Made by a program: the position numbers and the translations under genes
Notes under the pieces: model-generated
Seen by the model: only the letters and a program-made list of their open reading frames with translations
Database searches by the model: none
Told to the model about the DNA's origin: nothing
Shown here: piece by piece, positions 12,374 through 22,955 of the stretch
Layout of the letters: each line of letters opens with the position of its first letter
Numbering within the stretch: the first letter of the stretch is position 1
NCBI GenBank assembly: GCA_021234155.1
Contig: JAJEKV010000034.1
Coordinates: 9,997,614 to 10,061,613, forward strand
DNA: 64,000 nt
Direction of reading: 5' to 3'
DNA from: Isoetes taiwanensis
Taxonomy: Eukaryota > Streptophyta > Lycopodiopsida > Isoetales > Isoetaceae

Positions 12374-13130
12374 ATGGTAACACAAATTTTGGATGGATTG
12401 GTGGGTGAGGGTTTCAAAAGAATCAAGAATTGGCTCAAGGTTTGGGGAAAGGAAGTCCATAGAAGTAACACTTGCTCATTTCAGGTGGATTTGAGAACCG
12501 GTTGGACCTATACGGATCGGCACAAAGATGAAATCAAAATTCAGATAGAAAGAGAAGAAATCAGAATTGCAAGATTTTGGAAAATTAAAGCCAAGGTAAA
12601 GGAACTCAAAGAAGATGAGAGAAGCAATTCGAAATATTTTTTCATCAAAGCTAAGGGGAGGATTAAGAGAAATCGCATCTACGGTATCCTTTGGGAAGGC
12701 AACTGTATTGACAATGATTTGCAACTCAAGGACGCAGCCAGAACTCACTTCTCGGGGATTATGGGGGTGAGGAAAATATTAGAAGGGAAGATATTGAGAA
12801 TTTTGTGTACATTCAAGAAAAAGTTCTTGTCGGATGAATGGCAGTCTTTCGTGCCTTTTAGTTATGAGGAAATGTTAAAGGTACTTCAGGGAATGGAAAA
12901 TGGTAAAACTCCAGGCCCTGATGGTCTCCCAGCTGAATTCTTCAAAAAAATTCTAGGTATGGATATAGTATCCCTTGCTAATGAATTTTTGATGACTAAA
13001 AAATTGATTTGCGGGATCAACACTAGTCCGATTGCCCTCATCCCAAAGATCGATCTCGGCTACTTTTACGACTCTGAGACCTATATCCTTAACCAATGTA
13101 GTCTATAAGTTAATTACTGGTACCATTCTT
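12374..13130 (+). pseudogene. LINE reverse transcriptase, N-terminal part
   Basis: A basic, helical linker region (residues about 20-100 of the open frame) is followed by NGKTPGPDGLPAEFFKK, the conserved entry to the RT domain of L1-type LINEs, and by SPIALIPKID. The frame then shifts near 13060, where a second frame continues with LRPISLTNVVYK. This is the middle of the polyprotein that begins with the endonuclease at 11617 and continues at 13130. Multiple frameshifts make it non-functional. Confidence 0.85.
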
Positions 13131-15181
13131 TTGCTAGGCTCAAGCCCATCCTTGAAGAAGTTATCGGCAACACTCAAAGTGCCTACTTGAGGGGGTATAT
13201 TCTTGATAATGTTCTTCTTTGCTTCCTTAGGAATCTCTTGGGCCAAAGACTCCAATCAGTCAATTGGCCTCCTCAAATTGGATATTACAAAGGCCTTTGA
13301 CCTTTGTAAGTTGGGCTTTCCTTTTCTTTGGTATTGCAAAAGCTTGGTTTCTCTGATAATGCTATCTCTGTCTTTCAAGCCATTCTTAGCAATTCCAGAT
13401 CTTCTGTTCTCATTAATGGGGAATGTAGCCCTTTCTTCGACATTAAAAGGGGGGTTAAGCAAGGATGCCCTCTTGCACCCTTCCTCTTCCTGATTGTAAT
13501 GGAAGGTCTGAATAGCCATTTCAAGAGAGCCAAAGATTTACATCTAATCAAAGGGCTTAGCCTACCCTCTCAGGAGGAAGGAGAAATCTTAAATGTTCAC
13601 TTTGCAGATGACACTTTTCTCTTTCTCCATTTGGAAGCACACTCCATTCAGCACACTCAGACTATTTTAGAAGAATTTGGTAAGTGCTCGGGATGCAGAG
13701 TCAACCCTGCCAAGACCAAGCTCATCTCAAGGCATCAAGATGAGGGTGAGCAAGCAGCTACAAACTTGGGTTGTATGTACCTCTCTCCCACTACTAAGAC
13801 TAAAATTTTAGGCATCCCCTATGCTATTAAAACTAATGCTTGTGAACTTTGGGATGACTTGATTGATAAATTTTACAGAAAAGTAGACTCTCTTAATTCT
13901 AAATTCCTTTCTAAAAATGGGAGAGCCATTTTGGCAAATTCGGTCATCTCCTCCTCTCAGGTTTATCAATCCTCCATTATGGTGGCCCCTAAGAAGGTTC
14001 TGACCAAAATGCAAGGTATCATTGGTAGGTTTATTGCAGGAGGGTCAAGCAGGAGGTGTTGGATTCCTATCTCAATGGAAGAATGTTGCAAGCACAAAAA
14101 ATTGGGAGGTTTGGGAGTTATTAATATTGAGAAACAGGCCACGGCTTTAGCTGCTAAGTACTTCTACAGAGCGTGTAATAACCAAATCAAGCACCCTGTG
14201 AGCATTCTTATCTCCCATTATGTCAGTAAATGCCACCCTTTCGGCTGGAGGAATCTCAAAATGCAGCTGCCCCATAGCATTTACTTTGACTTTACCATCC
14301 CAACTACAGTGCCTTTGATTATCAAAAAGTGGATCAGGGCATGGCAAAAGGTAAAGGGTATGTATACATGGAAGGAAGGTCTTTCTCAAGATCAACCAAT
14401 TTTCTGGAGTCCCTCTCTCATTCTGGATGACCCTAGTACCTGTCTGGCTGCTAATTTCCCAACTCTAGCCAAGCAATGGACCAGTAAGGGAATTATTTAT
14501 ATAAGGGACATTACTGATAATTTTATTTATCAGGATTCCAGCATTGCAAATTTAGGAGATGACTCCAGGCAGCTTTTTAACAGTATCACCCAAAGGTTGG
14601 CAGTGGGGGTTTGGCATGACACAGATATTCTTTGGCACATCAATGAATTCTGTGGATACAGAGTAAACTTGGCTTATAGGTATCTCAATAGAGGCCAAGA
14701 GAATTCTATTCACAGAAAATGGAACATTGATACAGACAGAGTTTCTAGGAACCTAAGATTCATGTGGAAGAGTCCAATTCATCCAAAGATCAAGGCCTTT
14801 ATGTGGCAGCTATGGCACAAAGCTTTAGCCACAAACAGAAAAAGATGGAGGCTAAACATGTCTGATTCTAATATATGTGTTAGGTGTATGCAGGATCAAT
14901 TAGATGAAGAACACTTATTTAAAAATTGTCTATGGGCAGAATGGATTTTGGAGCTGGCAGATACTGAGTTGAACATTCCTGGATTGGCTAATATGCAAAT
15001 TGAAGAAATTCTTTTCCTTGAGAACCCAGTGGAATGGAGGAGATACATTCTTCTCTGGAGAATGTGGAAAGGAAGGAATACCCTGATCTTTAAGGAAGAA
15101 ATCATTTGGCCCAATGCAATTATTAAGCAAGCCCAGTATGATATAAACTGGGTTTTGGAAATCTTTGGGAATCAGAACTAA
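13130..15181 (+). pseudogene. LINE reverse transcriptase core and zf-RVT C-terminus
   Basis: After frameshifts between 13130 and 13330 a 617-codon frame stays open to 15181. It contains KRGVKQGCPLAPFLF (RT motif), the catalytic FADD at 13601-13612, a thumb region with SKNGRAILANSV, and near 14785-14925 the zf-RVT segment HPKIKAFMWQLWHKALA, then CVRCMQDQLDEEHLFKNC. This arrangement is typical of plant LINEs. The catalytic core looks intact but the polyprotein upstream is broken, so the copy cannot act alone. Confidence 0.9.
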
Positions 15182-15769
15182 ATCCTAATTCCTTTATCTA
15201 ATGTCAATTTTGCCTTTGTGTGCAGGAAACACTCTGATCATGTTCAAAAGATTGAAGTGGAGAAGGATGAATCTACATGCGAATGCGCAATGGCTAACAC
15301 AATTTGGGGTGGAAATACCAAACGAGCATGGGGACAACTGTCAGTGCAACTCTGCCTGCACCGCTTACTTGGATGAAAGAAGATACATTCTGTGTAATGC
15401 CAAGGATAAAAAAGACAGATTCAATCCAGGGAAGGCCCATATGTGTAATTGCCCTTACTGCTTGTTCATTGTTGCCAACAAGGGCATGGGGAGGAAAGAC
15501 CATTCCAAAAAGGAGCCCAAGAAAAGGAGATACTCGGGCGAGCATTGATCACCGGCCTTCCAGAATTTTCTAACTGCTTGAAACTGTTTGGAACTACCAG
15601 AACTTATAATTCTGTTTATGTCTTTGGTTAGTTTAACTTATCAGGGTTTTCGACCTACCCTTTCCTAAAGGTCTCTCTTTTTTCAAAAAGCATCATATAG
15701 CTTTTTTGGAACTATGTACGTTATCATATACTTTTAATATATACTTAAGCCTTCAATTAAAAAAAAAAC
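15182..15769 (+). mobile_element. LINE 3' region and poly(A) tail
   Basis: After the RT stop the sequence contains a frame with a cysteine-rich stretch (CQCNSACTAYL, then CNCPYC), which may be a damaged zinc-binding tail or chance. It ends in a short A-tract near 15759-15768, the expected LINE 3' end. Just beyond lies the broken minus-strand exon, so the LINE appears to have inserted beside or within that gene. I could not define a target-site duplication. Confidence 0.6.
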
Positions 15770-15789
15770 ATAATATTTAAAAAAATTAT

Positions 15790-16045
15790 CTTTCCATGCG
15801 TTCTGGATTCTCCCTTCCTTGAATCCTCGTCTATTTTTTGGAGCTTCACCCCATACCTCGTTCATAACCATCTCTAGGTTGGGTATGTGGGCCTCTGCAT
15901 GTTAATCACGGAGGTCTTTGGCTTGGATCACATCAGAACCCAAATGTAAACTCCTTGGAGGTAAGATTCCACTGCCGGAAGCACTGGCTTCTTGCTTGGG
16001 CTGTGGTGATGAGCAAGCACTGATCTGGGGGCGTTTTGGGGCCAT
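15790..16045 (-). pseudogene. Broken first exon of an unrecognised protein
   Basis: From an ATG at 16045 the minus strand reads MAPKRPQISACSSPQPKQ and runs about 47 codons rich in Ser, Pro and Gly. After one in-frame stop it continues open through NLEMVMNEVWGEAPKNRRG to about 15790, where it meets the LINE end. A TATAAAT lies about 230 bp upstream on the same strand. It could be the first exon of a host gene cut by the LINE, or the start of a gag-like retroelement protein. I do not recognise the family. Confidence 0.35.
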
Positions 16046-16272
16046 AGCTAGATGAAGAATTCGTGATCGGAATTCAAGCAGAGAAGGCAGGGGCGAGATA
16101 GTGAACGAGAGGCAAACCAAGAAAGAATTTGGTAAAGAATTTCAAAATCCGAAAATTGTGCGGTTTCCGAGTGGTGGATAGCCATTAATCATGGCAGTTA
16201 CTAGCGGGTCATGATGACAGTTATTCCAAAAATGTGCATTCGGTATATATGTATATGTACAAAAAGGGCTAC

Positions 16273-16279
16273 ATTTATA
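16273..16279 (-). promoter_or_regulatory. Candidate TATA box for the broken exon
   Basis: TATAAAT within GTGTCTATAAATGTAGCC on the minus strand, about 230 bp before the ATG at 16045. It is the only good TATA-like word in this interval, but the downstream gene is itself uncertain. Confidence 0.3.
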
Positions 16280-16806
16280 GACACCCTTTCATGCTTTTAC
16301 CCCTTTACTTTGTCAAGTAATTTGATTGGGATTGACCTTTTTATCATTACTCGTGCAATTACTTAAATCATTTTTCCTTTCTTTGTATATATGCATGATG
16401 CAAGCATGGACTCAAACCAGACCAATTTTGCACATATGAACACAAAAAAAAACATCTAAATACTAATGTCTAAAAAAAATATCTATTGACGTAACTAGAA
16501 AAATGACAAAAATTGGAAGTAGAATTGCCACAAAAAGACTTGTGATTTGGACACAAATTTGACAATAGTATCATATATGCTCATAAAAATTGACATATAT
16601 ATGTCACAAAAGGATCTAAATTTTGACAAAATTTTGTTAAAACATTACAAAATTTGTCATACCTATATAACTAAATGTTACAATCATGTTGTAAAATAAA
16701 ATAGGCTTGTGATAAGTTGCATAAAAAAAGGATATAAAACATGTTGCAAGAGACTTACAAATATGACGTAAACGATGTCAACATGGTGTAACAATTTGGT
16801 TGCATA

Positions 16807-17106
16807 GTCGAGACAAATATGATAGAAAGTATGATACAATTATTGAATAACATGGATAAGCGCTTGATGCAAATATGCCATGTAATTGCTCAAATGTAGT
16901 CGTTGAGTCGAGACTAATGTGATAGAAAACATGATGCAATTATTGAATAATTTGGATATAAGCTCGACACAAATATGCTATGCAATTGCCACAAATGTAG
17001 TCATGGTATCGAGACTAATATGATAGAAAGTATGACACAATTATTGAATAACTTGAATATAGGCTTGACACAAACATGCAATGCAATTGCCACAAATGTA
17101 GTCGTT
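16807..17106. repeat. Three tandem copies of a 100-bp unit
   Basis: Copies begin at 16807, 16907 and 17007, each opening with (G/A)TCGAGAC(A/T)AAT, then ATGATAGAAA, CAATTATTGAATAA and CAAATGTAGTC. The period is exactly 100 bp for all three. A weaker, earlier copy may start near 16707. They sit just inside the CACTA-like end near 17285, so they may be its subterminal repeats. Confidence 0.75.
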
Positions 17107-17179
17107 TTGTCATTTTTGCATTATGTAGCCATGACACAATGCTTGACGCAATGGGTGACGCCCATGCGACATCAAAGTA

Positions 17180-17285
17180 TAGGACTTTTAGCGTCAACCT
17201 CGTGACATTTAGTGGATCTTTAAGAATACATATAGCGTCACTTTGTTTGACACTATACCCGACGAAAAACACCCGTTTCTGTTGT
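17180..17285. mobile_element. Possible degenerate CACTA-type right end
   Basis: Read on the minus strand this begins CTACAACAGAAACGGGTG, followed by GTGTCAAACAAAGTGACGC words. It resembles a CACTA terminus lacking its outermost CA. The opposite end was not found. Confidence 0.3.
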
Positions 17286-17299
17286 AGACAGGCCACATA

Positions 17300-18051
17300 T
17301 AATAGGAACTAAAGGGTCTAACTAGAAGCATCTTTTAACAAGGCTAGGTCTCGATCCCCCTTCCCAACACAAGAGGTGCAAACATGATCAACCAACATCA
17401 TATATCCACATACCATGATAAATAACGAGAATAACATCTAATCCTAATCACATGCATCTAACTTACAGTTAGGGTTCATTGATTAGGGTTCAAGATCCGA
17501 ACTGAGGGTTCTCGGAGGGCTCTACTAGAAATACGAGATACTAGTTCATCTGGAGTCCTAACTTCTAGATGATCTACCTAGAAAGCTACTCCAAATACCT
17601 GCTCTTGAAGAATCTTCCTGCTCCTGGCGTCTCTATGGCTTGCAAGCGATTCGGGGTAGCTCTCACTCCTTTCGATGTGAACATGGTCTTGGGGTTGATG
17701 ATTTGTGCTATGCTGCAACGAATGGTTCCCGAAATGGAGTTTTGGGCGAATCAGGGTTCCCAGATAGTTGGAGCCTAGAAGTGGCTTAGGGTTAAGGTTA
17801 GGCCATAAGTAAGTTAGGGTTGCTATGTCATGCCACGTGGCTCCACTAGGGTGCGACTGTATGGCGGATTGCCCAATAGGATGGGGCCATGTGAAAATGA
17901 TTCACTCCTAAGGTTGGCAAAGTTATGTAATATAACTTGGCCATGCTCCCCTACCCCACTTGAGGTGTACAAGGATACCATGGTAGACTTGTATGATGAT
18001 GTGTCCTTGAAATATACGTATGTATACCGTATATTTTAGGGGAACATCACA
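17300..18051 (-). mobile_element. Partial or whole 3' LTR of a Ty3/gypsy element
   Basis: On the minus strand the polypurine tract is followed at 18051 by TGTGATGTTCCCC, a typical gypsy LTR start. The LTR would run toward lower coordinates, but its far end is not defined because no second LTR is present for comparison. Coordinates are therefore approximate at the left. No coding frame is supported here. Confidence 0.5.
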
Positions 18052-18064
18052 TTCTCCCTCCCTT
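18052..18064 (-). other. Polypurine tract of the gypsy element
   Basis: AAGGGAGGGAGAA on the minus strand lies immediately before the LTR-like TGTGATG. This is the plus-strand priming site of LTR retrotransposons and fixes the element's orientation and LTR edge. Confidence 0.7.
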
Positions 18065-18917
18065 AGCATAATGATGTCTTCAGCATTACGTAAGGTGACG
18101 AACCTACATCAACCTTACGAGATACAATATCAAGAAATATATAAGCATAAGACTTTATTCGAAATGATTGACTTTCGACACTTACTTATAACAATATTTG
18201 TAAGGCTATACTTACACACTTATACAAAATTGTATAGCCCTAATGTTTATCATCAAAAGTTAGCATATAATATCATAGAATCAATTTGGGAGTATATAAA
18301 TAAGTGCAAAACTTATAACTCCTATTCTTCTCGTAATGTGCTCTGTCCTGATGCTCGTCTTTTACTGGCCTGCAATGAATAGCACATTACGTTAGTTTTA
18401 TTAATAAGTTGTGGTTTAAAGGGACCACCCTCCTAATTACCTCCTTGAACTGAACTACTAGCTCAAGGTTACCTCTATTACTTGCACCCGATAATGGCCC
18501 ATAGGATTTGAGCTTAAGGACCATGTAAGACGATCCTATCATCATTTATGATCGCGTGCTACCTTGTACATGATCACCTCGATCGTGTACCTCCGCGGTG
18601 CATCATTCCCCTGAGGGTTTGAGCTAGGAAATATCCCAGATGATATCACCATCGCCCATGATTACGCTTACTTTCTGCATGACTGCACTACGTCATGCAC
18701 ACATGCCATGCATCGTGGCATAGAGAACATCCTAATGATGATCTCATCATCGCCCACGATCCCGTATTCAAACCACATAACCCTCCTGGTTATGCGCACT
18801 CATGGTGCGTACTGGCCTAGAGAACATCCAACGGAATCTCCTCATCGCCAACGCTACAAAAATTCCACGTATGCATTCTAACTAGCCCCGAATGCATACT
18901 CTTTCTGCACTCAAGCA
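18065..18917 (-). mobile_element. Gypsy 3' untranslated region
   Basis: About 850 bp between the chromodomain stop and the polypurine tract, with no open frame of note. A phrase with ATCATCGCCCA(C/T)GAT recurs near 18648 and 18748 and again in weaker form near 18840, a degenerate internal repeat of about 100 bp. Confidence 0.5.
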
Positions 18918-20215
18918 CTAAAACATACAAGCTAAGCTATCTGACGGGCTAGCGTCGACCAATTCGGAGATGACTTGGCCATCGAACTGCCCCATAAACT
19001 GTGGGTATTCTTTTTCTAAATCTTGTTTTAATACCCACGTTGTGTCTTCTACCGACAATTGTTTCCATTTGACCAAGTACCAAAGGAATTGAGACCTTCT
19101 TGTTTTCTTGAACACTTTTTCAAGAATCAACTCGGGAACTATTTCAATTTGTTCCTCAGTCATCTCCAACAAGGTTGGTGTCTCTAAAACCTCCTCTGGA
19201 TTTGGGATATGCATCTTAAGTAGGCTCACGTGGAAGACCTTGTGAACTTTCAGATGAGCGGATAAGTAGAGCTTATAAGACTGATTCCCAACTCGCTCAA
19301 CAATCTTAAATGGTCCCGCCCATCTTAGAGCAAGTTTCTTGCAGTTTCCAATTCTGAGCTTGGCTTGCTTGACCTTGATCTTGAGCCACACATTATCACC
19401 CACCTTGAACTCCCTTACTGTCCTATGCTGGTCTGCCAAGATTTCTGACGGCTGCTGTAAGAAGATAACCTCGGACTTCGTCTAGCTGCTGCATATCTGC
19501 CAACAACTGTTGAGACACTTCCACTTTTGACACACGATTGTGCCAAGTATCTGGTGTGAGGCATTTATAGCCATAATTGATCACGAAGGGGGACATTTGA
19601 GATGATTCCTGCTTGGTACAATTATATGCAAATTCGACCAAGTAGATGTAGTCCTCCCACTTGGATTGCTTGTTCCAGATATAGTGCCTCAACATATCCT
19701 CCAAGATCATGTTCGTCCTCTTCGTCTGACCATTAGTTTGGGGATGATATGCGTACTCATACAAAGCTTCGTTCCAATGGTATCATCCAAAATGCACTTA
19801 TGAACTTTGGGTCTCTATCTGATATGATTCCTCTAGGCATCCCATGTAGCCTAAAGATTTCCTTGGCAAAGCAAGGCTGTTATTTAGGGTTGTATCTGTG
19901 GTTTTGCGTTGCAGTAAATGTGCCATCTTAGAGAACTTGTCAACCACTACCATCAAAGCATCATGGCCCCTTGTTGTTCGGGGAAGGCCCGTGATGAAGT
20001 CCATACTTACCATCTCCCAATTGGCATCTGGCACCGCCAAAGGTTCAAGAGCCCCATTGCTCCGCTTTCATCTACTGATACAACTGACACTGCCAAATAT
20101 ACTTGGCGATGTCCTTCTTCATATCCGGCCAAAAATAGCTACTTCTTACCTTGAAGTAAGTTTTCATGATGGAGGTCTGGAGATGGAGGTCTGGAGATGG
20201 AGACTGCATCAAGGA
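18918..20215 (-). pseudogene. Ty3/gypsy chromovirus integrase with chromodomain, truncated
   Basis: Reading down the minus strand: the zinc-binding domain (YFWPDMKKDIAKYIWQC, near 20155-20095), the integrase core start (WEMVSMDFITGLPRTTRG), the core end (YHPQTNGQTKRTN, FAYN), the C-terminal domain (KVGDNVWLK, then RWAGPFKIVERVG) and a chromodomain (FLWYLVKWKQLSVEDTTWV). This order defines a chromovirus. Integrase inserts the cDNA, and the chromodomain steers it to marked chromatin. The frame breaks near 19800 and 19430, and everything upstream (gag, protease, RT) is missing, so the copy is dead and 5'-truncated near 20215. Confidence 0.9.
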
Positions 20216-20290
20216 TTAGTTTGACTGAACTTTAGGCAAAAATGGTCATGGGGCAATGGGAATCATAAAAGAAGATATGAATTCAGTAAA

Positions 20291-20420
20291 GCGACATTCG
20301 TTGTGTCGTTTGACCTAGTGATAAATACTAGTCCTAAAACATGTAGATCTTGAGTTCGAGACCGCCCAGAGTCACACTATGTATAGACAAAGAGTTCGCA
20401 TTTCTTCAAGAGTGACAAAT
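20291..20420 (+). mobile_element. Candidate tRNA-derived SINE
   Basis: TGACCTAGTGATAAA (20311-20325) resembles a pol III A box, and GAGTTCGAGACC (20352-20363) a B box, about 40 bp apart as in tRNA-derived SINEs. The phrase around them, with its CCTAAAACATGTAGATCTTG linker, looks like a plant SINE head. No clear 3' tail or target duplication was found. Confidence 0.4.
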
Positions 20421-20771
20421 TCTAGACGTTCATGGAATGTGCTCAATCAACTTTCCATAATTAGGCTATGGACCCATAATTCTTGTGAACTTGTGAAGTG
20501 AAAATTAGAAACGTAGTTAGAAGGTGAAAACTTGGTTTATGCACAAGTCCATAAAAATGTCAAACATGCTAAACCATGTCGTGCTCCTTTTGCTTGATTT
20601 CCTTTCTCATTTTCCCTGTTGGGTGTAAAACTATAGCAAAAATTGTTAAAGATTAATAAAATAGTAGTTGTAGATATCAAGGGAAATTGAGCTAAGAGAG
20701 TCATATGAGGCTTCTAGAACATGGGTATGATATGTTCTATAGTTGGGCTAATGAGGCATTGAGTAATAGTG

Positions 20772-21495
20772 ATGGATTTATTACGGAAAATCAAGTAATA
20801 TAGCTAATAGATTCCAGCAAGAGACATTGCCTTCCTTATGGAGGAATGGTTAAGGAACTTGAGTTGCATTCCTTATAGGGGGGTGATTCTAAGATAAGCT
20901 CTGCACATTGGAAAATGGTAATCTTTCTTTTTTATTTAACAAAGTGCATAAATGTTGGATTTACATCCATATGATAACAAGATTTGAGATTTCTGCATGT
21001 TTTGTTACTCTGGTCTTCATCATAAATTGAGCTCGCTACTTCAACATGGGCAGGTTGTATGGCAACCTCGGCAAGGGTATAACTTAGGCACATATAATAA
21101 ATATGTCAGGAACATCATATGTCATGGTTGGGTTTATTATGGTAAATTAACTAATATAGCTAATGGATTCCAGCAAGAGACATTGCCTGCCTTATGGGAG
21201 GAATGGTTAAGGAACTTGAGTTGCATTCCTTATTGGGGGGAGGGGGATGATTCTAAGGTAAGCTTTGCACATTAGGAAATGGTAATATTTCATTTTTGTT
21301 CAAAACAAAGTGCATAAATGTTGGATTTACATTCATACGATAACAAGACTTGAGACTTCTTCATGTTTGAATTGGTATTCTGCTCTTCATCATTGAGCTC
21401 GCTGCTACAACATGAGCAGGTTGTATGGGCAACTGCAGCAAGGGTATAGCTTAGGCACATATAGTAAATATGTCAAGGACATCGCATGTCATGGT
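20772..21495 (+). repeat. Two tandem copies of a 356-bp unit
   Basis: The segment from GGATTTATTACGG (about 20774) to GTCATGG (21127) is repeated from about 21130 to 21495 with small differences. The shared core contains TTCCAGCAAGAGACATTGCC and TGGTTAAGGAACTTGAGTTGC and ends in GATTCTAAG(G/A)TAAGC, like an exon end with a splice donor. In the second copy the frame reads ANGFQQETLPALWEEWLRNL and stays open for 92 codons. I do not recognise the protein. It may be a duplicated exon of a lost gene. Confidence 0.75.
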
Positions 21496-21914
21496 CTTGC
21501 ATTGCACCAATGTTGACTTGAAATTTTGATATCCCTTGAATCCTATAGGCTCGGGCTTCCAAGTTCGGTGGCTTGGTTTGTTGGCATGCTCATATTCATA
21601 TGTGTTCTTTGTATTCTTATGGTTTGTGACGCCAGGAGTAAATTGAGGATATTGTGTCAACTTTTGTACAAGCCTTGTGGTTGGGTGAACCTCGTTTGTG
21701 CATACCCTCTCAGGCCACATCTAGTTCCCCAATTTGCAAAATTCCAGCTTGGCCTAAATCAGAGAAGAAGTTAATTTCTGAAGGATGAGATCACCGAATC
21801 CAAAAGGAAGACTTTTAAAGGAACCACCGAAACTCCAATTAGCCATATTGGAAAATTAGCCATGGTCGAACCAACAACCTTTGGTTCGGCCAGTTGTTTC
21901 AAAGGGACCAAAAT
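21496..21914. other. Unassigned interval
   Basis: About 420 bp before the minus-strand tRNA gene. A plus-strand frame of 82 codons exists but has no recognisable motif and looks like chance. Nothing else is supported. Confidence 0.4.
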
Positions 21915-21999
21915 TCCGACTTGCCGGATTCGAACCAGCGACCTAAGGATATCTGAAAAGCACTACAGTCCTCCGCTCTGCCAACTGAGCTAAAGTCGG
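21915..21999 (-). tRNA. tRNA-Tyr (GTA), intron-containing
   Basis: The 85-nt gene has a perfect 7-bp acceptor stem (CCGACTT with AAGTCGG), D arm AGCTCAGTTGGCAGAGC, anticodon loop CTGTAG interrupted by a 12-nt intron (TGCTTTTCAGAT) before ATCC, and T arm GCTGGTTCGAATCCGGC, with discriminator A. Plant nuclear tRNA-Tyr genes characteristically carry an intron at this place. A T4 run follows within a few bases downstream on the minus strand as a pol III stop. It is in inverted orientation to the copy at 25439. It looks functional. Confidence 0.93.
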
Positions 22000-22955
22000 G
22001 TTATTGTTTTATTTTCCCAATTTATCACTTCAACAATGCCAAAGTTTTAAAACAACCATGAAGGCAGATTCTACGATCTACGGACAGCAAACATGGTGTT
22101 ATTCTCGCATGCCAATACCAACATCTGCACCGGGCAAGATTATCTCAACAACACCTTTTCTCTCTCAATATCACAGTTGGGTCGCTGCTATTTCCGGTGG
22201 TGCATTCTGAGGCATCCACGTCGCCCCTGCCGATTTCAAGGAATCCTATTTCCATTCTTCATGCTTCAGCACCGGCTGCACAGGTAAGAAATCGTAGCAA
22301 ATTTTGATCATACTAACCGGATCTTGCGCTCCCCAACTGTGATATTGTAAGGGTAGCACAATTGGGACTGGATTCCCGGTTTGGCAGCTCCCGGCTACCC
22401 TTATACTTGATACCATACTCTGTCTAGTGGTATATGTAAAGGCGCCTGGATCTCTGGACCGTGTAGTAATTCCTCAGTGGATAAGTTTTCGAGTCTATTT
22501 CTGTACATTCTTTTGGGCAGTTTTCGTGTGCATCATATGCAGTATGCACAACGGGCTTGTGACAGATGCACTTGGCATGTTGCTAATGTTTGGGAGCTGT
22601 TTTTTAGCTTCAAATCACTTTTTAGCTGTTGTAGATTTGTCACTTTTTAATCCGGCCAGAGTTTTTGGTGTAGATTTGGCACAGAACAGAGCTTAACAGG
22701 TATCACAATCATCTGGTGTGAATATTTTTGCCAGATCTTATGGTGTAGATCCGGCACAGAACAGAGCTAAAATATTTGCCCAGGAAAATGAGGCACCATG
22801 CCCATGCAGTAAGCCCAATCTGCTAGATAGGGAAATTGGGCACGTTAGAACTACTAAATTAGCAATAGTCAAGAACAAAGATGCTTAGACGGCTTTTCAA
22901 AAAAGAATTAAACCACAAAAGGTTGAAGAATTGAAGAAAGTACAAAAGGTTGTCT
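22000..22955. other. Interval upstream of the reverse transcriptase
   Basis: No gene is supported. The phrase GGTGTAGAT(T/C)(T/C)GGCACAGAA is present near 22668 and 22741, a short direct repeat with period about 73. The frame near 22860-22950 is Lys-rich and leads into the reverse transcriptase but contains stops, so it may be a decayed N-terminal part of that protein. Confidence 0.4.

Noticed and set aside
15201-15548. Separate zinc-finger gene after the LINE RT
   Set aside because: It lies between the RT stop and the poly(A) tail, so it is LINE 3' sequence; the cysteine pattern is irregular.
18918-20215. Active chromovirus
   Set aside because: Two frame breaks and no gag, protease or RT; only one LTR edge is present.
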